From Garcia nutans (taxonomy: Eukaryota > Streptophyta > Magnoliopsida > Malpighiales > Euphorbiaceae), in NCBI GenBank assembly GCA_947685225.1, contig CANTUV010000015.1:62001-126000 (forward strand): DNA of 64,000 nt, read 5' to 3'. Position numbers and translations under genes: made by a program. Below are positions 11,236 to 22,879 of this stretch, in pieces (the stretch's first letter is position 1; each line of letters opens with the position of its first letter). The notes below the pieces were generated by a model. It was not told the origin of the DNA. It saw only the letters and a program-made list of their open reading frames with translations, and searched no databases.

Positions 11236-12539
11236 TTATTTTATTTTGCTTTCTTTGGTATTTCATTAGAACAATTGTGTTTTTCAAATTAAAATTACTT
11301 GAATAGATTAGTTTGGTTGAATTTAAAATTTTATTGGTTGTAGTTCATTTTGGTGCTCAATAGATGACAAATCTAGCTTGATATTTATAAATTAGTGTAT
11401 CTATGCATCATGATCCAAATGACTTTACTAGGTGAGCGAATTGTTCTATAACAATGACCTGTGTATACTTACCTAGAGATGGCTCCTGCATAATTATATG
11501 TGTCTATGTCCTAGTCAATCTTAGAACATGCTTTGATAAACTTTCGAGGTAAAATTAAACTCTATTCATTTAAGAGAGAGATGATCTAGGCCTTGTTTGG
11601 TGAGCCAATAACTAGTATCCACCCTGTTAATATTAATCCCTAGTTTTTTCTTTTGAGCCTTCATGAGATTTTAGCTTGCTTTTTATTGGCTTGTAAACCC
11701 AATAACTTATCTTGAGTTGTTGTAACACTGATGATAATTCTAATGATCACTAAGTTACTAAGGGATGCTTAATGAAAGGGATGCTTAATCAAGACCATGA
11801 AGATCATCGAAGTTTACCTGAATTAGATCTGATGTCTCAAAACTACTTCATCTTGAGATAGCATCAAAGCAAAAAAGGATTCATTCTCATTGAAGAAGAC
11901 ACGCACTACTCATGCTCATCCATTATCAAAAGCATAGGACAACAAACAAGATGATCTTCTTAGAGCTGGTACCTAAAAAAATTAAGATATCGCTAGGTTG
12001 AAAACCCGAAAGGGCAACCTAGGAAAAAATTAGAGTCGCTCTTTAGTTTCAAAAATCCAAAATGGAGGGCAAGGAAAAAATAAAAAAAAAGAAGAGAAAA
12101 ACTATAAAAACTTGAATTGAAAGCCCAAAAGGGTGGTTCACAAAGCCAAAAGAGTTCTTGTTATTTGGAGTAATAGAAGGTTTCTGCTCAGCCTATAAGA
12201 AGAATCTAACTTGAATTGGTCCAATCTAATGAAAGACTTAGCTAAAATAGAAGAAAGACCATCTTTCATTTGGTTCATGATGTCTAATACAGCTCCGAGT
12301 CAGCCATCTTGAAAGTCTTAGTCTTGATATTTTAAAAGGGGAAAGGGGTGGAATGATGAAATGCCATGTCCAAAAAAACAACAAAAAAAGAAGAAGAAAA
12401 AAGAGAATAAAGAAAGAAAAAGATGAAAACGGGTCCTGAGTTTTTACAAAAGAATAAAGAATATGTTTGTCCTAGTCAAATCAAATCCAGATTTCTGCTA
12501 AGAAGATGGAAGAACATTCAATCTTTATGAAGTCCCTAA

Positions 12540-13420
12540 AAGGTGAAAATGATGTTGAGAGTTTAAGAATGCTTCCAATAGTAAACAGTTCCAACAAAAA
12601 GATTTTAGTGTGAAGATCTATTAGCAGTGTCGCATTAGCTTCAATTTAAAAATAGCCTTCATTTAACTCATGTCCCTTATAGACCCTATTTTAAGCCTAT
12701 GAAGGATTCATTGATCTCTCTTGCTAGGTAGAGTCTATTAGTGGAGATTTTTTAAAAAAGCATGCATATGTGATAAACAACATTTAAACTCAATGAAACC
12801 TTTAGCCTAGTAATGTGTATGTGCCTATCTGAAGTATAACAATTCTTACTCAAATGGAAATGATTGCAAAGTTTAGTACAGTAACTAGAGTGATGATGTT
12901 ATAGATATGTTAATTTGGAAAAATCAAGTCCCGAGATATATGACACAGATTTGACAAAGCCAACATTTGATTTCAAAATTCAAATTAAAGTTAAAAAAAA
13001 GATTTTCTTGTCACATGAGCCTTCAAGCTTGGGAAAGTACATTGCATTATCAAACTTTAAAGGACACATTGGGAAAACGTGGGCTAATGGAAGAATTGTT
13101 GGCAAGGTTATAAAGAATCTACCAACTAATGTGCTGAATCATGGTTTGAAATGGATGTATCCTTTATCTCTGACTATCCTGCTTGGGCCCTCCCCCCAAC
13201 TTCTCATGTTTTCTATGTCTTGTAAATAAAGCTATGGAAGTGACACCTCCTGGTGATTCAATGCAAGGCCTAAATGAGCATCTTAAAGGTACCAATGAAA
13301 GTCCTATGGCCTATCTCCTAAGTCTATGAGTCAATATATCCACTGTAAGTATCATTCATGTATACATGCATACACGAACATATCACACTATTTTTTTTTG
13401 TCATGTGCTGCTTGTCTTTG
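12540..13420 (+). other. Module of unknown function conserved between T3 and T4
   Basis: This stretch aligns by eye with the reverse complement of 22880-23640 in T4, including tagagtctattagtggag, gatatgttaatttggaaaaa and a terminal tccactgtaagta. In T3 it contains a 104-codon ORF (12915-13229) beginning MEKSSPEIYD, with no family I recognise; the matching frame in T4 is interrupted. It lies between gag and the minisatellite, where pol would sit in an autonomous Tat element. It may be a decayed extra ORF or a conserved RNA region. Confidence 0.5.
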
Positions 13421-13779
13421 TCAAAGTGAATAGGTGACATTTTATGAAGTAAATAATTAGAAGCTGACATGAAATCAGGGGGCATAAAAGGTTTGTTGCT
13501 TAAGAAAGATGCAGTCACTCTGTCGAAAAAGAGTCACATGCTTACACAAAGAATGAGATAAAAGTATAAGTTGAAGCCTAATTGGCATAAAATCATTGGT
13601 TTGAGCCTACACAGGGGGCAAAGCTTCTCCTTTTCAATTTTTCATCTTATGCATATAACAAAATATTTTCAAACTCTCTTTCAATGTTCTATCATGCAGG
13701 GGGTAAGGTGAGGATATGAAGGCTAAAGGGCTAAAAATAGCTGAATTTTTTTTAAAGTAGAATACATTAAAGAATGGAA

Positions 13780-14345
13780 CAAATGAATAGAGATTCAAAT
13801 GGTAGAAGGTCAATCAAGCTAGAAGAGCTGATGTTGATGGCTAAAAGAAAGCTAGAACTCTCAAATGACAGAAGGTCAATCAAGCTAAAAGAGTTGAAGT
13901 TCGTGGCTAAAAGAAAGCCAAAACTATCAAATGACAGAAGGTCAATCAAGCTAGAAGAACCCAAACCAATCCATGGGTCTAGAACCCAAACTAATCCATG
14001 GGTCCAGAGCCCAAAATAATTTATGGGTCCAGAACCCAAACTAATTCATGAGTCTAGAACCCAAAATAATTTATAGTTCCAGAACCCAAACCAATTTATG
14101 GCTAGAACCCAAACTACTTCACGGGTCTAGAACTCTAATCAGACATAGGTCTAGAACCCAAACCAAGTCAAGGGTCCAGAACTCAAACCAAGTCGCGGGT
14201 TCATAATCCAAACCAAGTCACGGGTCCAAAACCCAAACTAGTCTGGGTCCAAACCTTAAATAAATCATGGATCTAGAACCTAAACTAATTTATAGGTCTA
14301 GAACCCAAACCAATTTGCAGGTACAGAACCTAAACCAGTTTAAGT
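13780..14345 (+). repeat. Minisatellites beside the T3 LTR
   Basis: 13780-13960 holds nearly three copies of the same 66-bp unit seen in T2 (here agaaggtcaatcaagctaga...). 13960-14345 holds diverged units of about 27 bp (gggtctagaacccaaacta). Both strands stay open for about 80-90 codons across the 66-bp part because the period is a multiple of three. Confidence 0.8.
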
Positions 14346-15177
14346 TCATCAAAACCAAGATATTAGAGTTGCTTGGTGATTTCACCGAGTTATTAAAGTC
14401 GCTCAATTGTTGTTATTTCATTAAGATATTAGAGTAACTTGATGGCTTTCATCGGGATATTAGAATAGCCCTTTGATTATTTCATTTTACCATTATATTA
14501 GAGTCACTTGGTGGTTTTGATTGGGATATTAGAGTTGCCCGATAGCCAATTGAGATGTTAGGGTCATTCAACAATCGGATGTCGATACTCAATGGTTACT
14601 CACCATAGGGTATCCATCTCTTAGATTTTTGTTTGTTTGTCTCTGTGTTTTGCTTTGTAGATACTTGGTAAAAAATTCAAAAGCTATATTGTTGTATTTC
14701 ACTCTCTTGTACTAAAGTTTCAGATCATTCAAGCAGGAGGCAAAACTGTAGGCCATTAATTTTGGCCCAGTTCAATTTTGGTTTGGTTTCAATGAAATTC
14801 CCAAATTAAATTTATTCTGATTTAATTAAGTTCTTTCCAGTTGAAGTTGAGTTGATTTGTAGAAAATACAATCAGATTTCGGTTATGATATAAGGCTATC
14901 TCATATCGAATTGGCTAAGCGAAATTCAATATGAGCTACCTCATATCGAATTGGCTACAACCAATTTGATATGAGGTCCTCTTATATCGAATTTGGCTAG
15001 ACAAATTCGATATGAGGCTAGCCCATATCGAATTGGCTTGGCCGAATTCTACACGAGCTTGGTTTCTAACATAATTTAGACTTCCTAATCGTGTTTAATT
15101 TAAGAAACTATCAGATAACAATGAAGCGTTCGAGCAGAATTAGGAATGAATAGTCGAAGTTTGCCCTAATTTAAGAT

Positions 15178-15185
15178 TATAAATA
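15178..15185 (+). promoter_or_regulatory. TATA box of LTR C
   Basis: TATAAATA in gattataaatacaaat, about 125 bp after the end of the U3 repeat block. Confidence 0.6.
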
Positions 15186-16044
15186 CAAATCAATCAGGAA
15201 GAAAAAAGGGGAGAGATAGAGCTTAGCAATTAGGCTTCGATAATAAAACAATAAACAATTACACAGAGAATAAAACAAAAGCAAAACCAAAAGAGAGACA
15301 GTAGCCAAAAGAGATCCTTAGATCATTAAATCTCCAACCAAACATAAAACTTGATCTAGGTAGTGGCAATAGCATTATCAAGCTTGGTTTAATGCATAAA
15401 ATTGGTGGAGTTTACAATGCAGGTTTAATTTCCTTTAAACAATTCAAATTCATTATTTATTAATTAATCCATTGCATTGATTAATTAATAGCGAATGTTG
15501 CAAGTTTTTTACAATAATCTTTAAGATTTGGGATAAAAATAGATAGAAACATCAATTGCATGTATTATCCTCATTTTTATAAATCTAAAACCCTAATCTT
15601 ATAATATTGTATCTTAGTTTTAAGATTAAATCTTACCATTACATGACCAAACCCTAATTTACATCTTAAAACCTTAATTTTGTTTCCAAAACCCTAATTC
15701 CACATTAAACTCTAATCTTGCATTGTTTTAATTCTAATTTATATTTTAAACCTTAGTTCCTCATATTTTAGCCTTAGTTTGCATTTTAAACCCTAAGAAT
15801 TGCACATCAAAACCTAGTTTACGTGTTTAGTCTTAATTTGCATAGAAAAATCCTAATTTGGCTAGTAAAAACCATAAAATCTTAATTTGGCAATCCGACC
15901 TTAATTGAATAGTGAAACCCAAATTTTGGTTATTTGATTTATTATTGTATGCTTTGTGGTGGATGATGTATTTTTATTGCCTTATTGCTCATTTTAATCA
16001 ATCAAATTATGTTTATTTGTTATTTGGACTTTTAAAGTTGTAAA

Positions 16045-16220
16045 ACGTATGTTTCCACTTTTGTGAGTATCTTGTATTTTTAATTTGTTTGTTTTATCTT
16101 AATTGTATTTGAGGACCATTGTAAAGGACATGTTTCCAATTGGTGGGTGTCCTATTTTAATTTTCTTTTATTTTGGACATTGGACATTGTAAGGGCATGT
16201 TTCCATTTTGTATGGGTGCC
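16045..16220 (+). other. Three-hairpin module in LTR C
   Basis: Hairpin 1 (around 16045) is degraded. Hairpin 2 (16126-16152) has stem GGACA/TGTCC. Hairpin 3 (16193-16220) has GGGCA against TGCC plus a changed last base. Loops keep the tgtttcc...tggg pattern. Confidence 0.65.
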
Positions 16221-16601
16221 TATTTTATTTGATTGTTTAATTTATAATATGATGGATGTTTATCTCTTTTAATCACATTTATTATGGATAATATTATAAT
16301 AAGTTATGAATTTAATACTGTTTATACCTAAAAAGGAGGTCAGTTCCAATAAATCGGGCGCTATGGGGGTGTTTGGTCATTCTCACATTCTCCATGCGTA
16401 TCCAACTTTTTGAACCTAGTAGGGGTTGAGAATTTCTTAGGAATCGAGTCATCTACCCCTTTTTTTTATCTTCCCAGCCCATCCCGATTGTGATTCTATT
16501 TCTCCGAGCTTAAACCCATATTCTCTAAGGCCTCGAGTCTAATAGTACCGAAGTCGCAAGAATCATCTCACCGAGAGCGGGGACAAAAATTTTCGCTTAC
16601 A

Positions 16602-18881
16602 GATACGAAGTCCCCAAGTATTGAAATTTTAATATAATAGAGATTTAGACTAAAGGCTCAATAAGCATCAGGTCTAGCACCTCTATAATGTTTCCAACTA
16701 AATTCTAACACTTTCTTTGTTTGGATACTATTCTACTATTTTAGTTTACTTACAAATTTTCTTGCCATTTGACATGGTATGGAACTTCTTTTTTCTCTTT
16801 TTAGCATAATCTTATGATATATATTCTAGTAATTCTAGCAATTTGAATTCCATTATAGATCTTCACATGGAACACATGATTGCCAAATTACAAAAGAAGG
16901 GAGTATTAAGAAGAAATTAGTTCATCACTTCATTTATGAACCTTTCATGTTAATTTTGAATTTTCTAGGAAATTTTATCTTTTTTGCTTCCACCTCTCAA
17001 AGATGCATTGTTGCACCTTTACTAACTTATGTGATTGTTTATCAGTTAGGTTGGCTTGATATGGGGATTTACCTACCTAAAGCCATAGAAATACTTTGGT
17101 AAAGTATATTAGTAAGGATTTGTATCACAACATATCTATATTTTTTACTTAATACATTTGTAGCCCTTGTACTTGATGAGATTGTTACTTTAACTCCAAT
17201 AGTTTTCAATTAAATACATAGCTCATTCTCTACTGATGTGGCACAAAGAGTAATTTCATAGCTATTGAAACATGTGGAGACCCTTATTTTTTTTTTGGTC
17301 TTCGTTAAATTTAAATTTTTTAACATTAAATATTAAATTTATTTCTTTTAAAATTTCAATGTTTATTATTATTATTATCTTAAATTCTGAAATTAATTTC
17401 AATTAAACTATAGTTTTTTTTTAATTTACAATTCAAATAATAATTATAAATAATTATAAATCCTTCACAAGTCTTGCTGAGGCATCTTCTTCTTGCTCCA
17501 TTAGAAATATTGAAAAATCAAAGAACACATATGCTATAAAACACAAAAATTTGTTAGCATTCAATTATGCATGGGACAAGAATAGGAGTTTCCCTCACAC
17601 AAGTAAGGAGGTGGGATATCAAAGAGACCAATTAACTTGAGCAAAAGAAACAAGAAACACATAAATAGCTGTAAATTTGATAACTGAAGCCTAAAGTTAT
17701 GACCGGAGAAAAATGAATTTCCAGGCAGTAAAAAATTTTAAAAAATAATTAATGCAAAATTAAGAGAGATTTTGAGAAAGCTTTAAGGTTTAGCTTCTTA
17801 TTATCCAAAACAAAGAATCAGAAAATAAAAGGAATGATAAAAGGAAAAGAAAGGGGGGGGGGATAGAGTTCTTTGCGTATCAAATTTTTAATTTATTTTT
17901 TCCATATTCTCAATAACAAAAAAAAAAGAACATGAATATTTTGGAATCAACAAACTACATAAAAAATTAGAAATTTTCGAACAGAACATCTAAACTCCAT
18001 TCCTTTTTTGAATCCCATCATTGGCAATCTAAGAAATACAACTGCGCAACTGAAATTTCAATCAATTTAAGCTTGGGATAGACAAAGATGCTGGGATGGT
18101 ACCGTGTTTGCACTGTCCTTGGGGATTGAAAAATCGAATAATTCTCTACTCAAATTGGCCCATTGAGGCTTCCATGCCCATCCCACAAGAACCTCAACAA
18201 AAACAATAATCCGCAAAGGAATCCACAAATAAAATCGACCACAAAGCCATCTAACTCTTTCTTTCCTAATCAAATTAGTGACTAAACAAGTAACACAAGC
18301 AACCAATATAAATAAAACCTACAAAAATATTAAAAAAAAGAAAGAGAAAAATTCTCAATTCATCAAAATGGTAAGACGTGTAGTACTTAACCAAGGGATT
18401 GTGAGAGATAAAATAAAATACCCAAAAAGAAAAAAAAGAAGAAGAAAATGGCAGAGAAGGGAATAACAAGATAAAGATATGGCCTAGCAACAAAGATGTG
18501 TTTTTGAAACAAATATTAGGGATTCAACTTTTTTATTTTCAAAAGATTTTAAGAATTTATTTTTTTTAAATGATGGTATTTTTTTTTTCAAGCATGTTGT
18601 CCACATGGATGTTGGTTTTAGAATTTGTATATCACACATTCAAATTGTTTTGGTTATGTTAGATTAAAAAGCTATTAACTAAGTAAAAAATCAACTTGAA
18701 TATATTATATGGTTAAGTCAAAAGTAAAGGGTCCAAAGGGATAAATTCTATCAAGTAGAGGGGGCTATAAATAGATGTATTAAGCCTATTTTTTCAAAAT
18801 CTATTATCGATAATGTCGGATTATACATGTTGCAGATTATATTATGTCTAAGCAAATCGAGGAAAGTTTTGAACTGTCATT
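16602..18881. other. Unassigned DNA between T3 and LINE L1
   Basis: About 2.3 kb with no recognised transposon end or gene. Two overlapping minus-strand frames at 18067-18306 (79 codons, with WLCGRFYLWIPLR and LVGWAWKPQWANL) and 18275-18493 (72 codons, rich in Phe/Tyr/Leu) look like they could encode membrane segments. They are short, in different frames, and match no family I know. Homopolymers occur at 17289 (T), 17856 (G) and 17920 (A). It could be a decayed host-gene fragment or old repeat. Confidence 0.4.
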
Positions 18882-19024
18882 ATTTTTTTTTTTGTCCAAT
18901 ATCTTTCTATATATCATTGATGAGAAGAAGTTACATCCAAATTACACAGTGCTTCCAACTGGGATGATGGACTACAAATCTAATATGTTTGTAAATTAGA
19001 ATTAAGCACATATGTAACAAGCCA

Positions 19025-19281
19025 TTGTGATATATTTCCTTAGCATGCTATTCACTGGAAATTAAATGTGAGGAATAATTTGGCTAAAATTGGACTCCTC
19101 GATCCATTGTATGATATATGTCCTCTGTGCCGTATCAAAAAAGAAGATGTGGACCATTTGTTGCTGAACTGTCCAATCTCTTTGTCCATATGGACAAAAC
19201 TAATTGATTGGTGGGATCACTCATGGTGTTTTCCAAAATAATAACTCTACTATTCATACAATGGGAGTGCTCTGCACCTGG
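19025..19281 (+). pseudogene. L2 reverse-transcriptase zinc-binding domain (zf-RVT) fragment
   Basis: The reading from about 19070 shows NLAKIGLLDP, then CPLCRIKKEDVDHLLLNCP, then a tryptophan-rich WTKLIDWWD. This is the C-P-L-C...E-x-x-x-H-L-(L/F)-x-x-C signature that follows RT in plant L1-type LINEs. The frame ends where T4 inserted (CCTGG at 19277-19281) and resumes at 32063 with the linker to RNase H. Upstream RT is absent because of 5' truncation. Confidence 0.85.
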
Positions 19282-19668
19282 TGTGAGCAGGAATTTTTAC
19301 CCCCACTCCCGGTGAAATAGTTCTTGAGACTTCAGCACTGTTTAGGCTAGGGGCCTTAGAGAACACAAACCTAAGTCTGAAGAAAATGGAGTCGCCACCT
19401 GGACAGGCCGGGAAAAAGAAAGCGGTGGATGACTCAATTCCTAAGGAATCCCAACCCCCTAATGGATTCAGAAAGTTGGGTACGTGTGGGAAGGTGAGAA
19501 ATGACCCAGCACCCCCACAACATCTGGTTCATTGGAACTGGCCTCCTTTGCAGGTCTTAATATTATAAAATTTTTAAGTATAACAATATTATCCTTATTA
19601 CATGCAACAATTGAAATAAAGCATCATTATATTAAAATCAAAGCAATGTCCAAGCAAAGCAAATAAAT

Positions 19669-19838
19669 GGACACCCATCCGAGGATGGAAACATGTCCTT
19701 ACATCGTTCATGTCTAAACTAAATAAGACACCCATCGAAAGGTGGAAAACATGTCATTTACATTGGTCCAAAATATAAAACCAATTTAAATTACATAGAA
19801 CTTAATTAATGAGGTACCCATAAAATGGAAACATACCT
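19669..19838 (-). other. Three-hairpin module in LTR D
   Basis: In element sense the stems are AGGTA/TACCT (19838-19812), GACA/TGTC (19756-19727) and GGACA/TGTCC (19698-19669). The last is extended by an inner CCATCC/GGATGG stem. Confidence 0.75.
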
Positions 19839-20039
19839 CTTACAACATTTTGAAAATCAAAATAAATCGATAAAAGTAAATAACCATTCATCATAAATAA
19901 ATCATTCATCAAAGATATTAAACATCAATCAAAATAATGAACATTCATTCATGATAAATTAAATAAATCAAGCATTGAAAATAAATCAAAGCATATAACG
20001 AACTACATAATCAAATCTAAAAATAAGTAAAGATACAAA

Positions 20040-20790
20040 TTAGGGTTTAATATTTCTATTTAAAGTTCTTTAATTAATATTTAGGGTTTTAAGATCTTAA
20101 TATTAATATTATTATTTGTTTAGGCTACTATAGATTTTAAGAGAATTGAAACGGATTAGGGTTTTATAATTCAAGAAATTAATAAGGTTCTTTGATTAAT
20201 CAAATTAGGGTTTGAGGGGTAAAATTATGAAATTAGGGTTTGGACACTTTAAAACATTTAGCTTTATAATTCTTAGCTACTGGATTATTATTTTGGATTT
20301 ACTATATTAGGTTTGAATGTTTAGGTTTATAAGGTTTTAAGGATTAGGGTTTAGAAAAATTAGGGTTTATGGTTTTGGGGAAATTAGGGTTTAAGAAAAC
20401 TATTAACTAGTTTGGGGTTTACCATCTTGGTTTTGGAATTGAAGAAAATAGTTAATAGTTTTATAAAGTAATTGTGATTTTTAGAAACTGTAAAGTAAGT
20501 TAGGGTTTGGAGATTTAACAAAACATTTGGAAATTTTGGAAAAGAGTTAGAAGAAAATAGTTTAGGGTTTTTTTAAAGTGCTGGAAATAGGAAAAATGAT
20601 TAAAGGTTTTTGGAAACAAAAGAGTATTTTTTTAGGGTTTTTGGAAATAGAAGAAATGATTTAAAGTTCTAAGGTTTTGAAGAAATAGGTTAGGGTTCTT
20701 AGTTTTAGAAGAAACAGAAAAGTAATTTTTAGGGTTTTTGAAAATAGAATAAACGATTTAAGGTTCTAAGGTTTAGAAGAAATAAATTAG
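20040..20790 (-). repeat. Telo-box-rich stretch in LTR D
   Basis: More than fifteen tagggtt-type words on the plus strand, i.e. AAACCCTA in element sense, irregularly spaced 20-60 bp apart. The same stretch recurs at 30590-31360 in LTR E. Confidence 0.8.
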
Positions 20791-21090
20791 GGTTCTAAGA
20801 TTTTTAGAATCAAAACAAACAATTTATTAATTTTCAGTGATTGAAGCTACTATAAGAAAATAAAAAAAAATTAGAGATTCAAACCATCGTTCGTTGCTTC
20901 CACCAAAAATTGCTTCTTGGATGAACAAGGACAAAGGCAAGGTTGCTGCCTTTGATAAATTGTTGATGGCTTTGCTTGTTCCTCTCAAAATCTAAAGTTA
21001 CACTATCCCATCCAAAGTTCTCTCTTGTCCTCTTTTTTTAAAGTTCGATCCTTCCACTACCAAGTCCCCCTTTTTTTGCGTTTTTAGTGT

Positions 21091-21098
21091 TATTTATA
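21091..21098 (-). promoter_or_regulatory. TATA box of LTR D
   Basis: TATAAATA on the minus strand (plus strand tatttata in gttatttatagg), about 385 bp from the LTR start. Confidence 0.6.
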
Positions 21099-21559
21099 GG
21101 AAATTTAGAAGATTAATTTTAATTGTTTAAGGAAACTATACTTAATTAGGAAAAGAAAACCAAAACCAAATAGAATTTAGTTTCAGAAAAAATTGCGTTG
21201 GAAAAATCTCGCTGGTAAAATTTGCGACGGGCTGTGAGGGATTGCGAGCGAAATTGGCGCTGGCGGGCTGCCAGGCCATTTCGCCCAATTACCTTCGGCG
21301 ACAAATTTTTTTGTCGCCGATTTTGTCGTCGTTGATTTTTATTTTTATTTATTATTATTTATTACTATAATTATAAAAAATAAATACTAAAATAAATATT
21401 ATTTAATTAAGATAACACAAAAATTATTTTGGACTAAATAAAATATATTGGACCGGACTAGGCCAAAAATTAAGGGTCTACAGTTTGCCCCCTGCTTGAA
21501 CGATCTGAGACTTTAGTAAAAGAGAGTGAAAAGCAATAATACTTAATTTTTCTAAGGTG

Positions 21560-22520
21560 GTTGAGATTTTGGGTTCTGGACCCATTTCGAGTTCTGGACT
21601 CAAGGGTAATTTGGATTCTCGATCCTAAACTAGATTTGGATACTCGATCCTAAAGTGGACTTGGATACTCGATCCTAAACTGGATTTGGATACTCGATCC
21701 TAACTAGATTTGGATACTCAATCCTAAACTGGATTTGGATACTCGATCCTAAATTGGATTTAGATACTCGATCCTAACTGGATTTGGATACTCGATCCTA
21801 AATTGGATTTGGATACTCGATCCTAACTGGATTTGGATACTCGATCCTAAACTAGATTTGGAAACTGGATTTGGATACTTGATCCTAACTAGATTTGGAT
21901 ACTCGATCCTGAACTGGATTTTGATACTCGATCCTAACTGGGTTTGGATACTCGATCCTAACTGGGTTTGGATACTCAATTCTAACTAAATTTGGATACT
22001 TGATCTTAACTGGATTTAATTTGGGTACTCGATCCTAACTAAATTTGGATACTCGATCCTAAACTGGATTTGGATACTCAATCCTAAATAAATTTGGATA
22101 CTCGATCCTAATTGGATTTAATTTGGGTACTTAGACCTAAGATTAAATTTGATTTGGGTACTTGGACCCGAGATTGGGTACTTGAACCCGAGATTAAATT
22201 TGATTTGGGTACTTGGACCCGAGATTGGGTACTTAGACCCAAGACTGAATTTGATTTGCCTTTCATCAGTTGAGAAGTCTGGTTGCTCCGGCTATTCTAT
22301 GCATTATGGTTCTTCACCCTCAAAATGGATCTTCATCATTGGACCTTGGATCTTCATCCTTAGCATCGAATCTTCAGCTTTGAAAAAGGATCTTCATCCT
22401 TGGAGATCGGGTCTTCACCTTTGAAAATGGATCTTCATCCATTGGAAATTGAGTCTTTACCCTTGAAACATGGGTCTCTATCCATTGAAGGTCGGGTCTT
22501 TACCCTGGCTTTAGCTCTTT
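21560..22520 (-). repeat. T4 minisatellites before the 3' LTR
   Basis: 21600-22140 holds about 20 units of 24-25 bp (ggatttggatactcgatcct plus aa(a)ct). 22140-22260 has a related gggtacttggacccgaga form. 22310-22515 has a third family (gatcttcatccttgga / gggtcttcaccttt). The frames open across them are by-products of repetition. Confidence 0.9.
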
Positions 22521-22879
22521 TAGCTGAACTGATCTTTTGTCTTTTGCATCTTCATTCTTTTGAGAATTCTAATTTTCTTCTTCATTCTTTTTTGTTCTTC
22601 CTTTGCACATTTGCAAAAAATTCAGCCCTTTTTAGCCAGCCTTCATATCTTCTCCTTGCCCCCCATGCAAGCTTTGTTTGATGTTTTTGTTGTCTAGTTC
22701 TTCGTACAAGCACGTATTTCTTCTCTTTGTAAGATTACTAGAACTTTCTCAAGCAATGGGCTTTCCATGCCCCTCTGATTTGATATCTTCTTTTGATTGT
22801 TTACTTCATAGGGTGTTTGCTATTCACTTTGATAAAGAGTAGATAATACAAGACAAGAAAGTGTGATGTGATATGCTCA

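Larger units (their letters stand above)
8592..11240 (-). mobile_element. T2: 3' portion of a minus-strand Tat-type element
   Basis: Consists of LTR B (8592-10322), the adjoining internal 3' region with minisatellites, and then a sudden switch near 11225-11250 to plus-oriented T3 sequence. There is no PBS, gag or pol. The flank before LTR B (atcaa) does not match the flank after LTR C (gatac), so T2 and T3 do not look like one simple insertion. Confidence 0.65.
11240..16601 (+). mobile_element. T3: 3' portion of a plus-strand Tat-type element
   Basis: From about 11250 the plus strand matches the reverse complement of T4's interior in T4 order: 11250-11640 with 24840-24430, 12540-13330 with 23640-22880, then the minisatellite, PPT (caagcaggaggcaaaac, 14730-14746) and LTR C. 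The gag region that should precede 11250 is missing; T2 sequence in the opposite orientation is there instead. No pol motif is seen. Confidence 0.7.
14747..16601 (+). repeat. LTR C (3' LTR of T3), about 1.86 kb
   Basis: Starts TGTAGGCC directly after the PPT and ends ...TTCGCTTACA. It has ctcatatcgaattggct direct and inverted words at 14885-15055, TATA box 15178-15185, AAACCCTAA words at about 15580-15800 and hairpins at 16045-16220. The U5 PBS-like word is degraded here (near 16490). It is the most eroded of the Tat-type LTRs at its end. Confidence 0.85.
19282..21482 (-). repeat. LTR D (3' LTR of T4), about 2.20 kb
   Basis: On the minus strand it starts TGTAGACCC and ends ...CTGCTCACA. Against LTR E it shows only scattered differences over most of its length (a few per 100 bp). 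It contains a GC-rich patch (about 21225-21340), TATA box, CCCTAAA words (20040-20790), three hairpins (19669-19838) and the PBS-like word TGGCGACTCCA (19387-19397). Confidence 0.9.

Noticed and set aside
10946..11269. 107-codon ORF with LIDLLSFESFGFLLAINFS repeats
   Set aside because: Translation of the 66-bp minisatellite of T2. The complement at 13774-14019 is equally open, as expected of a codon-multiple repeat.
8592..16601. One retrotransposon that integrated into its own cDNA (self-integration)
   Set aside because: LTRs B and C differ too much in length and sequence to come from one cDNA, and the outer flanks (atcaa, gatac) do not form a TSD.
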